DNA from: Crateriforma spongiae
Lineage (GTDB): Bacteria > Planctomycetota > Planctomycetia > Pirellulales > Pirellulaceae
Direction of reading: 5' to 3'
Length of the DNA stretch: 64,000 nucleotides
NCBI RefSeq assembly: GCF_012290005.1
Contig: NZ_JAAXMS010000004.1
Location: 310,001-374,000 of the forward strand
Shown here: in pieces, positions 21,601-30,689 of the stretch
Layout: each line of letters starts with the position of its first letter
Position numbering within the stretch: the stretch's first letter is position 1
Position numbers and translations under genes: made by a program
The notes under the pieces: generated by a model
Told to the model about the DNA's origin: nothing
The model's database searches: none
What the model saw: the letters and a program-made list of their open reading frames with translations, nothing else

Positions 21601-21901
21601 GGCTGCGGGCCGCCTGAAGATGCCGGACCAGAAAATGAATGACCGCATCGATCCGGTCAAACTTCAGCAGTTCCTCCGACAACCGCTGCTTCAGGTTGTC
21701 CAGCAGATCTTCGGGCACCGAAAGTTGTTCCAGCTGCCGAAGCTGGCCGGCCACCCGATCACTGTGGTGGCACATCGCCGCGGTGATCCCGTCCCACCGC
21801 GCAAAGACGACGGTATCACTGGAAAACGACGCCGGGCGGGCCGCCGAGTCGTCAGAACGGGATGCGGGATCAGATTCAGGCACAGGATAAAGGTCTTCCA
21901 A
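18692..21901 (-). CDS. glnE: Glutamine synthetase adenylyltransferase / adenylyl-removing enzyme
   Basis: Controls glutamine synthetase by adding or removing AMP in response to nitrogen status. 1069 aa, slightly longer than the E. coli protein. The C-terminal nucleotidyltransferase domain is intact: AFGKLGGREPNYHSDLDVLFLY with the Asp pair, then YDLDSRLRP. The N-terminal domain, which in E. coli removes AMP, reads GAWGAKELTYGGEADLILL, so the first Asp of the expected SDxDL is Glu, and the following RPxG-type motif is degenerate. Adenylylation is well supported, deadenylylation less so. The stop abuts the dehydratase start. No glnA or glnB is in this window. Confidence 0.93.
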   Translation of the reverse strand: MEDLYPVPESDPASRSDDSAARPASFSSDTVVFARWDGITAAMCHHSDRVAGQLRQLEQLSVPEDLLDNLKQRLSEELLKFDRIDAVIHFLVRHLQAARSPTAALALFERDPAALSALLQMFATSDVVAEAIIADPESFDLLRLTDGQPANVQYLVDELVAELLSMSDLQRAADCVRQFAIRETIRVAYGEFAHSMVPVQASAELATIADAMVIACLDDAVRRVSNQWGLPVQVDGAPPEFAAIAMGAWGAKELTYGGEADLILLCQQMDRKNNAHVAFYQSVAQTTFMLLNHDTPLAFRFNLNRQPRIDPDDFICSLPEAIRLGESQTQIWPRLAFVHGRRAGGSEKLADAYLKRIRAGVFRRLLTRSDLTELKTLRGKMERRIESATDDGSETTPPQSLPSDINRDAGGRTDIRYAVRFLQLLHGGEDAKLRTENTLVAIDALEKTGCITHQEASLLTNNDAKLTRLEHQLSVMSGRRESMLPDDPAQLQRLVWQLGLRDQAGHRGDVERFERSLREILQVNRRIINHLMNHGQPDDESVTDAESDGEVPIETELILDPNPDPAVVREVLDRYGFGGAQRIMDDLQGLATENSSFLSPRRCRHFFAALAPDLLREIATTPDPQSAMDRLVEIADSIGAKATLWELLKSSPPTLRLMVRLSAGAPYLAKVLTGNPGMIDELVDSLVIDQLPSAERLDQQSISLCRGAVDLDPILRSFKDAAHLTIGVRDMLGKETVRDTHRALADTADAVLRRIVENEQEKLAARLGDPVDAGGDPSELCAVAFGKLGGREPNYHSDLDVLFLYTANGNTQRRVGGPRATTTNQHFFNELAGNVINHVNGDVRGPRLYDLDSRLRPTDEEGILSVTIDTFARRFTQGVAPLWQRLALCKARPLSGSKSARLRINEIIADVLRRTTWHPSMIGQALQIRTRMSETASPQNFKRGVGGTVDVEMLTQILLLRCAGQTDHAGLVSENRATGTLELIAALADDGRLDSGDADALSANYQALRSIEARLRLMDYDQRHEFPDDAMSLRTLAFLMRTDVGDLQQQYQDARDGNRQIFTRLMKPE

Positions 21902-22369
21902 CCGGGGAACTTACCGGAATCACCCGACGTCAAAATTGTAAATCGTGAAAACCGGTCGGTGTAGGTCGTTAGCCGTGACCTACCGTTGGAGTGCACAGGG
22001 TTTATTTGCAAAGTTTTTTTCGCAACGGGATTGGTTCGCAAACGGTTCGTTTCCGAATGGTCCGTCGGCGAACGATCGCTTTGCAAGGAATTTCGCTGTC
22101 ACGGGGGAATGTTGGGTCGGGAAGTCTCAACGGTGGCGCGACGCTTTTCAACAACGCATGTCGACTTTTCGCAACACGTGATGCCGCATGGACGCATCAC
22201 TTGGCACCGAATCGCGACGCCATCGCCGGCCTTGGTTTTTGCGTAAGTCTAACGTTCACAACGGCTTGTCATGATTCAGATGTCTCCCCAGTTCCACTCC
22301 GGCACCCGTCCTGCTTGGTACCCCTCCCACCAACCAGACGAAACCGCCACGGGTGACGAGGAGACGTTG
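21902..22369. other. Divergent promoter region between glnE and the sigma factor gene
   Basis: About 470 bp between the glnE start and the preferred start of the sigma factor. The sigma factor frame is open from an ATG at 22271, so 22271-22369 could be coding. The rest is relatively rich in TTCG/GGTTCG short repeats and shows no gene or clear consensus promoter to my eye. Confidence 0.4.
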
Positions 22370-23950
22370 ATGGACAAGAATTTTCGCCGACGAAGTCTGC
22401 AAGACGACGCATTTGACGCCGAGGAGTCCGTCAACCGCCGCAGTCGGGTGATGGGACAAGAATTCGCCGACGCGATCGAGGACGAAACCGGCGAAGCGTC
22501 CAGCACGTCTCGACACGACGACCCGGAAAGCGAAGCCGATCCCACCGAAGACCCGGTGCGAATGTACCTGATGCAAATGGGCCAGATCCCGTTGCTGACT
22601 CGGGACCAGGAAGTGTCCGCGGCGATCCAGATCGAAAAGACCCGCGTTCGGTACCGCCATTGCCTGTTGGCGACCGACTTTGTCCTGCAAGCCGCCTGCA
22701 AGTTGCTGGAACAAGTCCGTGACAAACAGTTGCGACTCGACCGAACGATCGAAGTCAGCGTGACCAATGCCAAGGAAAAGAAGGCGATCATGCAGCGGAT
22801 CGTGCCCAACGTCCGCACCCTGCAACACTTGCTTAGCCAAAATCGTTCGGACTACATGGCCGCGATCAACAAGCGATTGCCCGAACGTCAACGCCGCGCC
22901 GCGTGGCGAAACTTGGTCGTGCGTCGCAACAAAGCGGTTCGGCTGGTCGAAGAAATGAATCTGCGGACCGGCAAGCTGCAGCCCGTGTTCGAACGTCTGC
23001 GAAAGAATTGCAAGCGGATGGAAGAGATCCGCGAACTGTTGGCACATCCCGAACGTTTGGAAATGCCGGGCATGCCGACCGCCGATGAACTGCGCAGCGA
23101 ACTGCTGTACCTGATGCGGTTGACCTTGGAAGCACCCCGCACGTTGTCCCGTCGTGTGCGTCAGTGTGATGCGTTCCGCGAAGACTACGATGCCGCCAAA
23201 CGTGTTCTGTCGGCCGGCAACTTGCGACTGGTCGTGTCGATCGCCAAGAAGTATCGCAATCGTGGTTTGTCGTTCTTGGATTTGATCCAAGAAGGCAACA
23301 CGGGGCTGATGCGTGCGGTGGACAAATTCGAACACGAACGAGGATACAAGTTCAGCACGTATGCGACGTGGTGGATCCGCCAAGCGATCACTCGTGCGAT
23401 CGCCGATCAAAGCCGTACGATCCGTGTGCCGGTTCACATGATCGACACGATGAACAAGATCCGCCAAATCACTCGCGATTTGGTTCAGGAATTCGGACGC
23501 GAACCCACCGCCGAAGAAGTCAGCCATCGCAGCGGTTTGAACCTGGAAGACACTCGTGTGATCCTGAAGATGTCACGCCAGCCGTTGTCGCTGGACCAGC
23601 CGGTCGGCGATCACGAGGAAAGTGCGTTCGGTGAATTCTTGGAAGACCACCGTGACGACGATCCGTTGCTGGAAACCAATCGCGAAGCGTTGAAAGCACA
23701 GATCGACTTGGCGATGGAAACGTTGAACTATCGCGAACGCGAAATCTTGCGGCTGCGATACGGTCTGGCCGACGGGTACACGTACACGTTGGAAGAAGTC
23801 GGCAAGATCTTTCAGGTCACCCGTGAACGTGTTCGCCAGATCGAAAGCAAAGCCGTACGGAAGTTGCAGCAACCGTATCGTGCGAAATCGCTGGTCAGCT
23901 TCCTGGACGGTGCCGACGTGACGATGTTTGAAGGCAGCGAAGCCCTGTAG
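22370..23950 (+). CDS. RNA polymerase sigma factor, RpoD/SigA family
   Basis: A primary-type or primary-like sigma-70 factor. I prefer the ATG at 22370 (526 aa) because GAGGAG lies at 22358-22363, six bases ahead. An upstream ATG at 22271 would add 33 residues. Region 1.2 is [21 protein letters not shown] and is followed by a non-conserved spacer of roughly 200 residues. Region 2 is [19 protein letters not shown] through [15 protein letters not shown], with the -10-recognition helix. Region 4 is [11 protein letters not shown] through [17 protein letters not shown], with the -35 helix. Planctomycetes carry several such factors, so whether this is the housekeeping one is not decided. A strong terminator follows. 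Confidence 0.92.
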   Translation: MDKNFRRRSLQDDAFDAEESVNRRSRVMGQEFADAIEDETGEASSTSRHDDPESEADPTEDPVRMYLMQMGQIPLLTRDQEVSAAIQIEKTRVRYRHCLLATDFVLQAACKLLEQVRDKQLRLDRTIEVSVTNAKEKKAIMQRIVPNVRTLQHLLSQNRSDYMAAINKRLPERQRRAAWRNLVVRRNKAVRLVEEMNLRTGKLQPVFERLRKNCKRMEEIRELLAHPERLEMPGMPTADELRSELLYLMRLTLEAPRTLSRRVRQCDAFREDYDAAKRVLSAGNLRLVVSIAKKYRNRGLSFLDLIQEGNTGLMRAVDKFEHERGYKFSTYATWWIRQAITRAIADQSRTIRVPVHMIDTMNKIRQITRDLVQEFGREPTAEEVSHRSGLNLEDTRVILKMSRQPLSLDQPVGDHEESAFGEFLEDHRDDDPLLETNREALKAQIDLAMETLNYREREILRLRYGLADGYTYTLEEVGKIFQVTRERVRQIESKAVRKLQQPYRAKSLVSFLDGADVTMFEGSEAL

Positions 23951-24051
23951 TGCTTCCGCCGCATTCCCACGTGTCATCCATCGCGTGGGAACCATGGCAT
24001 TTGGTTTTCCGCACGTGATTCCAAAGCGTGCTTTGGCCCCAAGTGTGCATT

Positions 24052-24081
24052 CCCCGCAGATCCGCTGCGGGGTTTTCTTTT
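24052..24081 (+). terminator. Rho-independent terminator after the sigma factor gene
   Basis: A perfect 8-bp GC stem, CCCCGCAG (24052-24059) with CTGCGGGG (24065-24072), a 5-nt loop, and then TTTTCTTTT. It sits about 100 bp past the stop codon. Confidence 0.9.
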
Positions 24082-24478
24082 GCTCGGTCGCGACTGTGCT
24101 GGCCGATGCGTCGCGGGCACTGAGTTGTCCTGTGCACATCCAATGCGCACAGACGGCATGACCGATCCAACGACGCCGATCGTCATCGGGGGACGTCCGT
24201 TTGTACGGCCGACAGCGACGGTTCTGTGGGTCTTATCGCATGCGCGAAGGCTGGACAATTCGCGTTGACTTTTCTGGTCGGGTCAACCTCATGGTTCCCG
24301 TCGGGTTTGCCGAATTCCACTGGCATCGGCGTTTTCTGTTTTTGGGAAATCGTCCGCCAGCATGGATTGCGCTTTCAATGACCGTCCGTCATCGGATCGG
24401 CCCAGGTTTGGACCCACGGATTCTCGGGTGCAAGCAGTGGTCGCACGATGGCGTCCCCGACCCGAGAAAATCGAACCC
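24082..24478. other. Intergenic region ahead of the RNase H-like gene
   Basis: About 400 bp. The RNase H-like frame is open from an ATG at 24362, so its last part may be coding. Otherwise no gene, hairpin or consensus site was recognised. Confidence 0.4.
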
Positions 24479-25285
24479 ATGCTGTTTTCGATGGATGCGG
24501 TGGGCGAGCTTGATTCGCCATCGCCGCTTCAGCATTCCGATCAATCGTTGTCGCAGTACTTGTTGGTCTGCCAGGCCCACGCCGAATCGTTGGAGCAGGG
24601 CAGTTGGCAGTTTTCGTTGGAAGATGCTTCCGGCGAATTGGTACTGGAAGCCAGCGACGTCGAATTCGGTGACCTGAACCGCTTAAGTGTGATGGCGGCC
24701 CTGCGTGGATTGGAAGCGATCGACGGTGCGTCGTCGGTCACCTTGCTGTCCAGCAATCGCTACCTGATTCGATCGTTGACCGATTCGCTTCCGCGCTGGC
24801 GTCGCAACGGATTCGTTTGGGAACACTTTGGCCGCCGCGTGGAAGTCCAGCACGCCGAACTGTGGCGACGGGTCGACCGCGCCCTGTCGATCCACCGCGT
24901 CGACGCGTGCCTGATCAGTTCACGGACCGTCAGCTTGGGCCAAGACCCCGTCGCTGGTTTGGACCAAGAAGCCGACGCGAACGCATCCACGGTCCGCATC
25001 GACGCGCCGCACCAAACCGTCGATACCGGCGGCGTCCCGGTCACGCGACGACGACGCGGGCACCGTCCCACACGATCCGCCGTCGATACCGACGAAGCGT
25101 CGGACCGTTCCGGATCACCGATCAATGGCGTTTCAACAGCCGTCGCCTCCGCCGCAGCGGTCCCCGACCGACTGCGTCGATGGCTGTTGACGCCGGGACC
25201 GGCCGCCGAAAGCGGAGGCGGGCGGATCGCCGCGCGGCACTTCGACGCAGCCATTTATGGCACGACGATCGCTGCATCCACCTGA
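24479..25285 (+). CDS. RNase H-fold protein lacking the catalytic carboxylates
   Basis: 268 aa from the ATG at 24479 (an ATG at 24362 would add 39). Residues about 26-130 follow RNase HI: a GSWQFSLED strand, NRLSVMAALRGLEAI (RNase HI NRxELxAAIxALEAL), a VTLLSSNRYLIRSL strand-helix (xxTDSQYVxxGI), WRRNGF (WKxxGW) and HAELWRRVDRAL (NxDLWxRLDxAL). The catalytic Glu is Ser70 and the second Asp falls at Ser92. The first and last Asp are also missing. It therefore should not cleave RNA-DNA hybrids and may bind nucleic acid or act as a scaffold. The C-terminal 110 residues are Arg/Ala-rich and probably disordered. It ends 89 bp before glgB. Confidence 0.75.
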   Translation: MLFSMDAVGELDSPSPLQHSDQSLSQYLLVCQAHAESLEQGSWQFSLEDASGELVLEASDVEFGDLNRLSVMAALRGLEAIDGASSVTLLSSNRYLIRSLTDSLPRWRRNGFVWEHFGRRVEVQHAELWRRVDRALSIHRVDACLISSRTVSLGQDPVAGLDQEADANASTVRIDAPHQTVDTGGVPVTRRRRGHRPTRSAVDTDEASDRSGSPINGVSTAVASAAAVPDRLRRWLLTPGPAAESGGGRIAARHFDAAIYGTTIAAST

Positions 25286-25374
25286 TTCCCGAACATCACC
25301 GGCTTCCCCACGGCCGACCCGTTTTGACTCGAAACCATCCACCTTCACCTTCGATACGCGTACCCGGTGATACC

Positions 25375-27636
25375 ATGCAAACCCAAGTTCCCTTGTCCGT
25401 TGTCAACAGCCTTGTCAGCGGGCACATGGAAAATCCCTCCAGCGTGCTGGGGCCTCACACGATCGATTATTGCGGGCAAACCGCTACCGCGATCCGATCG
25501 TATTTACCCGAGGCACAGTCGGCTTGGGTGATCGATTCGGCGGGCCAACGGCGGACCATGCGTCGGCTGCACCCGGCCGGGTTTTTTGAAGCGATTTGTG
25601 ATCCGGTGGTCGACGAACCGATCCGAGCCGAAGAAGATGGCGATCCGACCACCCGCAGTTCCGCACACTCGAGATACCGCATTCAGATGGCTGACAAGAC
25701 CGGCGAACTTCGCGAAGTCAATGATCCCTACGCCGCCCCATCGATCCTGACCGACTTTGATCGTTACCTGTTGGGCGAAGGCCGTCACTATCAACTGTAC
25801 GAACGGTTGGGCGCGCAAGTCCGCACGATCGACGGCCAGGCCGGTGTGAACTTCGCCGTCTGGGCACCCAACGCCCGCACGGTCCAAATCGTCGGTGATT
25901 TCAACGGCTGGGACGGACGCCAACACACCGCTCGGATCCACCCACACTTGGGCATCTGGGAATTGTTCATCCCCGGCGCCAAGGTCGGCGATCGGTACAA
26001 ATTCCGTCTGTTGACCGAGCACGGCGAATGGGTCGACAAATCGGACCCGGTTGGTTTCGCAGCCGAATTGCCGCCGCTGACCGCGTCGATCGTCGCCGAT
26101 TTGACGGTCCATTCGTGGCAAGACGAAGAGTGGATGGAACAGCGGGCGGCCCAAGATCCGTTGCACACGCCGATGAACGTGTTCGAAGTCCACTTGGGCA
26201 GCTGGATGAAAGGCCCGGGGCGTCCGCACGGCTGGCTGGATTATCGCGACTTGGCCAAGCGGTTGGCGGAATACTGTCACCGCATGAACTTCACCCACGT
26301 TGAATTGATGCCCGTTTCGGAGCACCCGTTCAGCGGTTCCTGGGGTTACCAAGCGGTCGGATACTTTGCCCCGACCAGCCGGCATGGATCCCCGGAAGAC
26401 TTCATGTACTTCGTCGACTACATGCACCGAAACGGCATCGGTGTGATCGTCGATTGGGTCCCCGCCCACTTCCCCAAAGACGGTCACGGTCTGGCACGCT
26501 TCGACGGTACGGCCCTGTACGAACACGCCGACCCGCGTCAGGGCGAACACCCGGATTGGGGCACGATGATTTTCAATTACGGACGCAACGAAGTCCGTAA
26601 CTTCTTGATCGGTAATGCCCTGTTCTGGTTGGATAAGTACCACATTGATGGCTTGCGCGTCGACGCGGTCGCGTCGATGTTGTACTTGGATTACAGCCGC
26701 GAATCGGGTGATTGGGTTCCCAACCAATACGGCGGTCGCGAGAACTTGGAAGCGATCGATTTCCTGCGTGATTTCAACATTGCGGTTCACGAACAGTTCC
26801 CCGGCGCGGTCACCGCGGCGGAAGAATCCACCGCGTGGCCCGGCGTGTCGCGACCGACCTACGACGGCGGTCTGGGATTCACGTACAAGTGGAACATGGG
26901 ATGGATGAACGACACCTTGTCGTACATGCGTCACGAACCGATCCACCGCAAGTATCACCAGAACGAACTGACGTTCAGCTTGATCTATGCCTTCACCGAA
27001 AACTTCGTGCTGCCTTTGTCGCACGACGAAGTGGTCCATGGCAAAGGATCATTGATCAGCCAGATGCCGGGCGACATGTGGCAGAAATTTGCCAACCTGC
27101 GTCTGTTGTACTCGTACATGTGGACGCACCCCGGAAAGAACCTGTTGTTCATGGGCGGTGAATTCGGCCAGTGGAACGAATGGGATAGCGAAGCCGGACC
27201 CGATTGGATCCTGTTGGATTTTGACACCCACCGTGGTGTGCAACAGTTGGTGTCTGATTTGAACAAGCTGGTCATCAATAACCCGTCGCTGCACGAACTG
27301 GATTTCAGTGGTGATGGATTCGAATGGGTGGACTGCCAGAACGCCGAAGACAGTGTGCTGATCTATCTGCGAAAGGGCCTGGATGACGCTCCGCCGATTC
27401 TGGTCTGCTGTAACTTCACTCCGGTCATTCGCAAGGATTACCGCGTCGGTGTTCCACAGTCGGGTTACTGGAAAGAAATCTTCAACAGCGACAGCGAAGC
27501 CTATGGTGGGAGCAACATGGGGAACTATCCCGGTCGCGAAACCACTGGCCTCGGCCACCATATGCGTCCCGACAGTATCCAAGTCGATCTGCCGCCGTTG
27601 GCCGTGACGATCTTCCGATTGGAAAACGACGCCTGA
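25375..27636 (+). CDS. glgB: 1,4-alpha-glucan branching enzyme
   Basis: Introduces alpha-1,6 branches into glycogen. 753 aa from the ATG at 25375. The frame is open further upstream, where it only shadows the RNase H-like gene. A CBM48 domain (VNFAVWAPNARTVQIVGDFNGW) precedes the GH13 catalytic domain: GSWGYQAVGYFAPTSRHG, GLRVDAVASMLYLDY with the nucleophile Asp, AEESTAWPGVS with the acid Glu, and LSHDEVVHGKGSL with the transition-state Asp. This matches the GlgB family over its whole length. A strong terminator follows. Confidence 0.97.
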   Translation: MQTQVPLSVVNSLVSGHMENPSSVLGPHTIDYCGQTATAIRSYLPEAQSAWVIDSAGQRRTMRRLHPAGFFEAICDPVVDEPIRAEEDGDPTTRSSAHSRYRIQMADKTGELREVNDPYAAPSILTDFDRYLLGEGRHYQLYERLGAQVRTIDGQAGVNFAVWAPNARTVQIVGDFNGWDGRQHTARIHPHLGIWELFIPGAKVGDRYKFRLLTEHGEWVDKSDPVGFAAELPPLTASIVADLTVHSWQDEEWMEQRAAQDPLHTPMNVFEVHLGSWMKGPGRPHGWLDYRDLAKRLAEYCHRMNFTHVELMPVSEHPFSGSWGYQAVGYFAPTSRHGSPEDFMYFVDYMHRNGIGVIVDWVPAHFPKDGHGLARFDGTALYEHADPRQGEHPDWGTMIFNYGRNEVRNFLIGNALFWLDKYHIDGLRVDAVASMLYLDYSRESGDWVPNQYGGRENLEAIDFLRDFNIAVHEQFPGAVTAAEESTAWPGVSRPTYDGGLGFTYKWNMGWMNDTLSYMRHEPIHRKYHQNELTFSLIYAFTENFVLPLSHDEVVHGKGSLISQMPGDMWQKFANLRLLYSYMWTHPGKNLLFMGGEFGQWNEWDSEAGPDWILLDFDTHRGVQQLVSDLNKLVINNPSLHELDFSGDGFEWVDCQNAEDSVLIYLRKGLDDAPPILVCCNFTPVIRKDYRVGVPQSGYWKEIFNSDSEAYGGSNMGNYPGRETTGLGHHMRPDSIQVDLPPLAVTIFRLENDA

Positions 27637-27671
27637 TTCGATTCCGATCGATCAAGCCGCAATCCATGGTG

Positions 27672-27706
27672 ACAGCCGAGACGTTATCGTCTCGGCTGTT
27701 TTTTTT
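27672..27706 (+). terminator. Rho-independent terminator after glgB
   Basis: A perfect 12-bp stem, ACAGCCGAGACG (27672-27683) with CGTCTCGGCTGT (27688-27699), a TTAT loop, and a run of eight T. It ends glgB transcription and insulates the ferritin-like gene. Confidence 0.95.
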
Positions 27707-27903
27707 ATAGCGCCCGTTCAGCAAGGTATGGCTGCGGCTTTTGAATCGCATTCTCAACAGACAAAACACTGCTGAAAAGAACGTCGGACACAGTTTGACA
27801 AAAAGCGGCAAACCGATACGGTTCCCTGGCGACTTGGCATTGGCGTTGCAAGTCATCCCGATCCAGACACAACCCGTCGAGACATAAGAGAGAGATTGCC
27901 GTT

Positions 27904-28371
27904 ATGGATTATGCACCGGTCATTGAAATTCTGAACGAGATCCTGAAGCACGAATGGACGGGTGTCGCCCAGTATTCGCAAAACAGCTTCATCCACGAAG
28001 GCCCGTGGCGCGAAGTCTACGCGGAAAAGTTCCTGGGAGACGCCAAGGAATCCTTCAAACACGCGCAGTTGATCGGTGACAAGATCGTCGCGTTGGGCGG
28101 AGTCCCGGTTGCAACCCGCAATGAGATTCGTCAATCCAAGGATCTGAAGGAAGTCCTGCAGTACAGCCTGGAATTCGAATCCAAGGCGGTGGAGATGTAC
28201 ACCAAGGCGTTGGAACTGGCCGACGGCGATCGGGCACTGGTCGTCTTTCTGGAAGACATCTTGTTGCAGGAACAAGAAGGCGTCGACGAGTACAGCAAGC
28301 TGCTGCGGAACACCGACGCGGCCCAGAACGTCGGCATCATCGAAGACGATTCGAAGAAAAAGATCGGCTGA
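27904..28371 (+). CDS. Bacterioferritin-like di-iron protein
   Basis: A 155-aa ferritin-fold protein. The four-helix di-iron pattern is visible: EWTGVAQY in helix A (Glu near 17), KESFKHAQ in helix B (E-x-x-H), EFESKAVEMY in helix C, and EDILLQEQEGVDEY in helix D. Likely stores or detoxifies iron in the cytoplasm. No Met is obvious at the usual haem-ligand position of bacterioferritin, so haem binding is uncertain. It has its own short leader after the glgB terminator. GAGAGAGA ahead of the start (near 27889-27896) may serve as ribosome binding site. Confidence 0.85.
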   Translation: MDYAPVIEILNEILKHEWTGVAQYSQNSFIHEGPWREVYAEKFLGDAKESFKHAQLIGDKIVALGGVPVATRNEIRQSKDLKEVLQYSLEFESKAVEMYTKALELADGDRALVVFLEDILLQEQEGVDEYSKLLRNTDAAQNVGIIEDDSKKKIG

Positions 28372-28386
28372 GAATGCTCGATCGAT

Positions 28387-28410
28387 CGCGGGTCCGTGAC
28401 CGGATCCGCG
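28387..28410. terminator. GC-rich hairpin between convergent genes
   Basis: A 10-bp stem, CGCGGGTCCG (28387-28396) with CGGATCCGCG (28401-28410), one T/G position and a 4-nt loop. It lies between the ferritin-like gene and a convergent small gene. There is no T-run, so termination from this site is an inference. Confidence 0.45.
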
Positions 28411-28416
28411 GTGGGA

Positions 28417-28764
28417 TTATCCCGCGTGCGGGAATTTCAGAATGGTCGGCGAAGCCGTCTCGGCCGCCGACGCCCCGTTGCTGTGGGGCACGGCCCGCAC
28501 GCCACGCGATGTGATCACGTTCCGCAACGCCGCGAACTGATGCGGCTCGATCGACACGCGGCTCTGTACGAACCATCCGACGTGATCGGAATAGCTTTCG
28601 TGACGCAGGACCAGCGTTTCGGGTGCGATCGAACACCCCGAATCACAGCTCTCGCTGGCGATCACCAGCCGCTGGCTGTCAGTCAAACCCGGCAAAATTT
28701 CTAGAACTGATTCGGTCCGCACGACGCCCGCCCAATCAAGCGTTTTGTTGAAAACGATTCTCAA
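28417..28764 (-). CDS. Small hypothetical protein, 115 aa
   Basis: No family recognised. The sequence reads like a folded protein, with alternating hydrophobic strands (LVIASES, TLVLRHES, GWFVQSRVSI) and balanced composition, unlike the Arg-rich shadow frames overlapping it. Four Cys/His positions (ESCDSGCS, LRHES) give no clear metal site. No signal peptide is present. It is convergent with the ferritin-like gene. Confidence 0.55.
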   Translation of the reverse strand: MRIVFNKTLDWAGVVRTESVLEILPGLTDSQRLVIASESCDSGCSIAPETLVLRHESYSDHVGWFVQSRVSIEPHQFAALRNVITSRGVRAVPHSNGASAAETASPTILKFPHAG

Positions 28765-28907
28765 TAACGCTTCAGTTTATTGGCGGCGATTTCGCGGTCA
28801 ATGCGAAATCCTGTTTTTACGATCGTCGTTCGGTCTGGACTCGTTCCCGCCTGTCGCTCCGCAAATGAACGCCTTACGCTTCGCGAATGTGGCGAAAACG
28901 AATCTCG

Positions 28908-28928
28908 CGAGCCCTCCACGAGGGCTCG
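28908..28928 (-). terminator. Candidate terminator after pheS
   Basis: An 8-bp stem, CGAGCCCT/AGGGCTCG, with a 5-nt CCACG loop, about 60 nt past the pheS stop. On the minus strand it is followed by a weak T-containing stretch (ATTCGTTTTCG). Plausible end of the rpmI-rplT-pheS unit. Confidence 0.5.
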
Positions 28929-28986
28929 GCTGTGGGAGTCAGGATGGGCGGACGCGTCTTTCGCCGCGCGAATGGCGATGTTTGCG

Positions 28987-30015
28987 TCAGAACTGGCGCA
29001 GGAAGCGAAGGTCGCCACTGTACAGGTCGCGGATGTCGGTGATGCCGTGGCGACGCATGCACAATCGCTCGACGCCCAGACCAAATGCGAATCCGCTGAC
29101 CTGCTCGGGATCGTAACCGACCGCTTTGAAGACGTTCGGATCGACCATGCCCGCACCACCGAATTCCACCCAGTTGCCGTCCCACAGAAAGTCGACTTCG
29201 ACGCTGGGTTCGGTGAATGGAAAGAACGATGGGCGGAAACGAATTTCCACATCATCGCCCAAGTAGTTCGTGGCGAAGATCCGCAACACGGTCTTCAGGT
29301 TGGCCATTGTCACGTTCCGGTCCACCATCAAACCTTCCATCTGGTGGAACATCGGAAAGTGGGTCGCGTCGGGGGCGTCCGGGCGGTACACCCGGCCGAG
29401 CGAGATGATGCGGATCGGCGGCTGGCGTTGTTCCATCACACGGATCTGGACCGTGCTGGTTTGGCTGCGCAGCAACCGCGTGCCTTCGACGAAACGCGAT
29501 GCTTGGCCGTCACCGACGGACAGATAGAAATTGTCCAGCGGGTCCCGTGCCGGATGGTCTTCGGGGATATTCAGCGCCACAAAGTTGTGGTGCGGATCTT
29601 CCACCTCGGGGCCTTCGGCAGCTTCGAAGCCCATCCGGCCCATGATCTCCATCAAGTGATCGATGGTTTGGGTGATCGGATGAACGTGGCCGATTTCTGG
29701 TGCGATGCCCGGCAGGGTGGGATCGAAGGTCGGGTCGGCGCCGTCGGCGGCATCCCCGGTCAATCGGTCCTGGGTAGCTTGGAACGTCTGCTCGATCAGC
29801 GATTTGACTTCGTTCAAACGCTGGCCGGCGGTCGGCATGTTTTCTTTGCCGACGGACCCGATTTGTTTCTGGATCGATTTCAACAAGCCCTTCTTGGCAC
29901 CCAAGAATTTGATGCGGGCTTCTTCCAGAGTGTCCGGATCGGCGGCGGCATCGAACGCGCGCTTGGCGTCATCGGCCAAGTCGTCCAACGCGGCGACGAA
30001 TTGTTGCAGGGACAT
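28987..30015 (-). CDS. pheS: Phenylalanyl-tRNA synthetase alpha subunit
   Basis: Charges tRNA-Phe together with PheT. 342 aa, the normal length. An N-terminal coiled-coil arm precedes the class II core. HPITQTIDHLMEIMGRMGFEAAEGPEVE is motif 1, the segment TSTVQIRVMEQRQPPIRIISLGRVYR is around motif 2, and GFAFGLGVERLCMRRHGI is motif 3. It is downstream of rplT by about 70 bp on the same strand. pheT does not follow it, because the next gene on this strand is the small hypothetical past a putative terminator. Confidence 0.97.
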   Translation of the reverse strand: MSLQQFVAALDDLADDAKRAFDAAADPDTLEEARIKFLGAKKGLLKSIQKQIGSVGKENMPTAGQRLNEVKSLIEQTFQATQDRLTGDAADGADPTFDPTLPGIAPEIGHVHPITQTIDHLMEIMGRMGFEAAEGPEVEDPHHNFVALNIPEDHPARDPLDNFYLSVGDGQASRFVEGTRLLRSQTSTVQIRVMEQRQPPIRIISLGRVYRPDAPDATHFPMFHQMEGLMVDRNVTMANLKTVLRIFATNYLGDDVEIRFRPSFFPFTEPSVEVDFLWDGNWVEFGGAGMVDPNVFKAVGYDPEQVSGFAFGLGVERLCMRRHGITDIRDLYSGDLRFLRQF

Positions 30016-30086
30016 TGGCTTGTGAAGGGTGAGTGGGGGACGCCGGGATTGGTTCAGCCGGCGTCCTCAGCTTTCGCACAGGAGTT

Positions 30087-30446
30087 TCAGGCGGCTGCCA
30101 AAACTTCTTTGACCTTGTCACACAAGTCTTTAAAGCCGGCCTTGTCCTCGATCGCCATGTGCGACAGGGACTTGCGGTCCAATTCGATCCCGGCCTTCTT
30201 CAGCCCGTGAATGAATTCGCTGTACCGCAGATCGTGCTGTTGCACGGCGGCGCTGATCCGGATGATCCACAGCTTGCGGAATTCACGCTTGCGAACCCGA
30301 CGATCACGGAACGCATACGCACCACTGCGAAGCAACGTTTCCTTGACGGTGCGCGTCAGATTTCCGCGTCCGCCACGATACCCCTTGGCTCGCTTGAACA
30401 AACGTTTCTTGGCTTTGTTACGCGCGGCGCCTTTGGTTGCACGCAT
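30087..30446 (-). CDS. rplT: Ribosomal protein L20
   Basis: 119 aa, full length. [20 protein letters not shown] and AYRDRR-like [16 protein letters not shown] are the L20 signatures, followed by the [19 protein letters not shown]-terminus. Binds 23S rRNA early in large-subunit assembly, and in some bacteria L20 also represses its own operon. It is 243 bp downstream of rpmI, a larger gap than usual, which could hold a leader for such control, but I see no recognisable structure there. Confidence 0.97.
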   Translation of the reverse strand: MRATKGAARNKAKKRLFKRAKGYRGGRGNLTRTVKETLLRSGAYAFRDRRVRKREFRKLWIIRISAAVQQHDLRYSEFIHGLKKAGIELDRKSLSHMAIEDKAGFKDLCDKVKEVLAAA

Positions 30447-30689
30447 GGCTGGGGTTCCTTTGCTGTGGTGATGCTATTGGATCATGAAGAATGTCCCGTC
30501 CTCAGGCCTCGATCCACGAAACGGCGGGACCGATGTTCATGCCCAGACGGGTTGTCGCCAGCGGCAAAATGGCCGTGGCATGTCCGGTTTGCCGACCGGA
30601 CGCGGGGTGGAAAGACAGAAATTGCCGGTGTCGTGCAACGTGTCGCGGCCGACCAAGGGTGGCCAAGATCAACCGTTGCGGATCCGGAC

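Noticed and set aside
24817-25374. Upstream extension of the glgB frame
   Set aside because: Arg/Pro-rich sequence overlapping the RNase H-like gene in another frame. GlgB similarity starts at the ATG at 25375.
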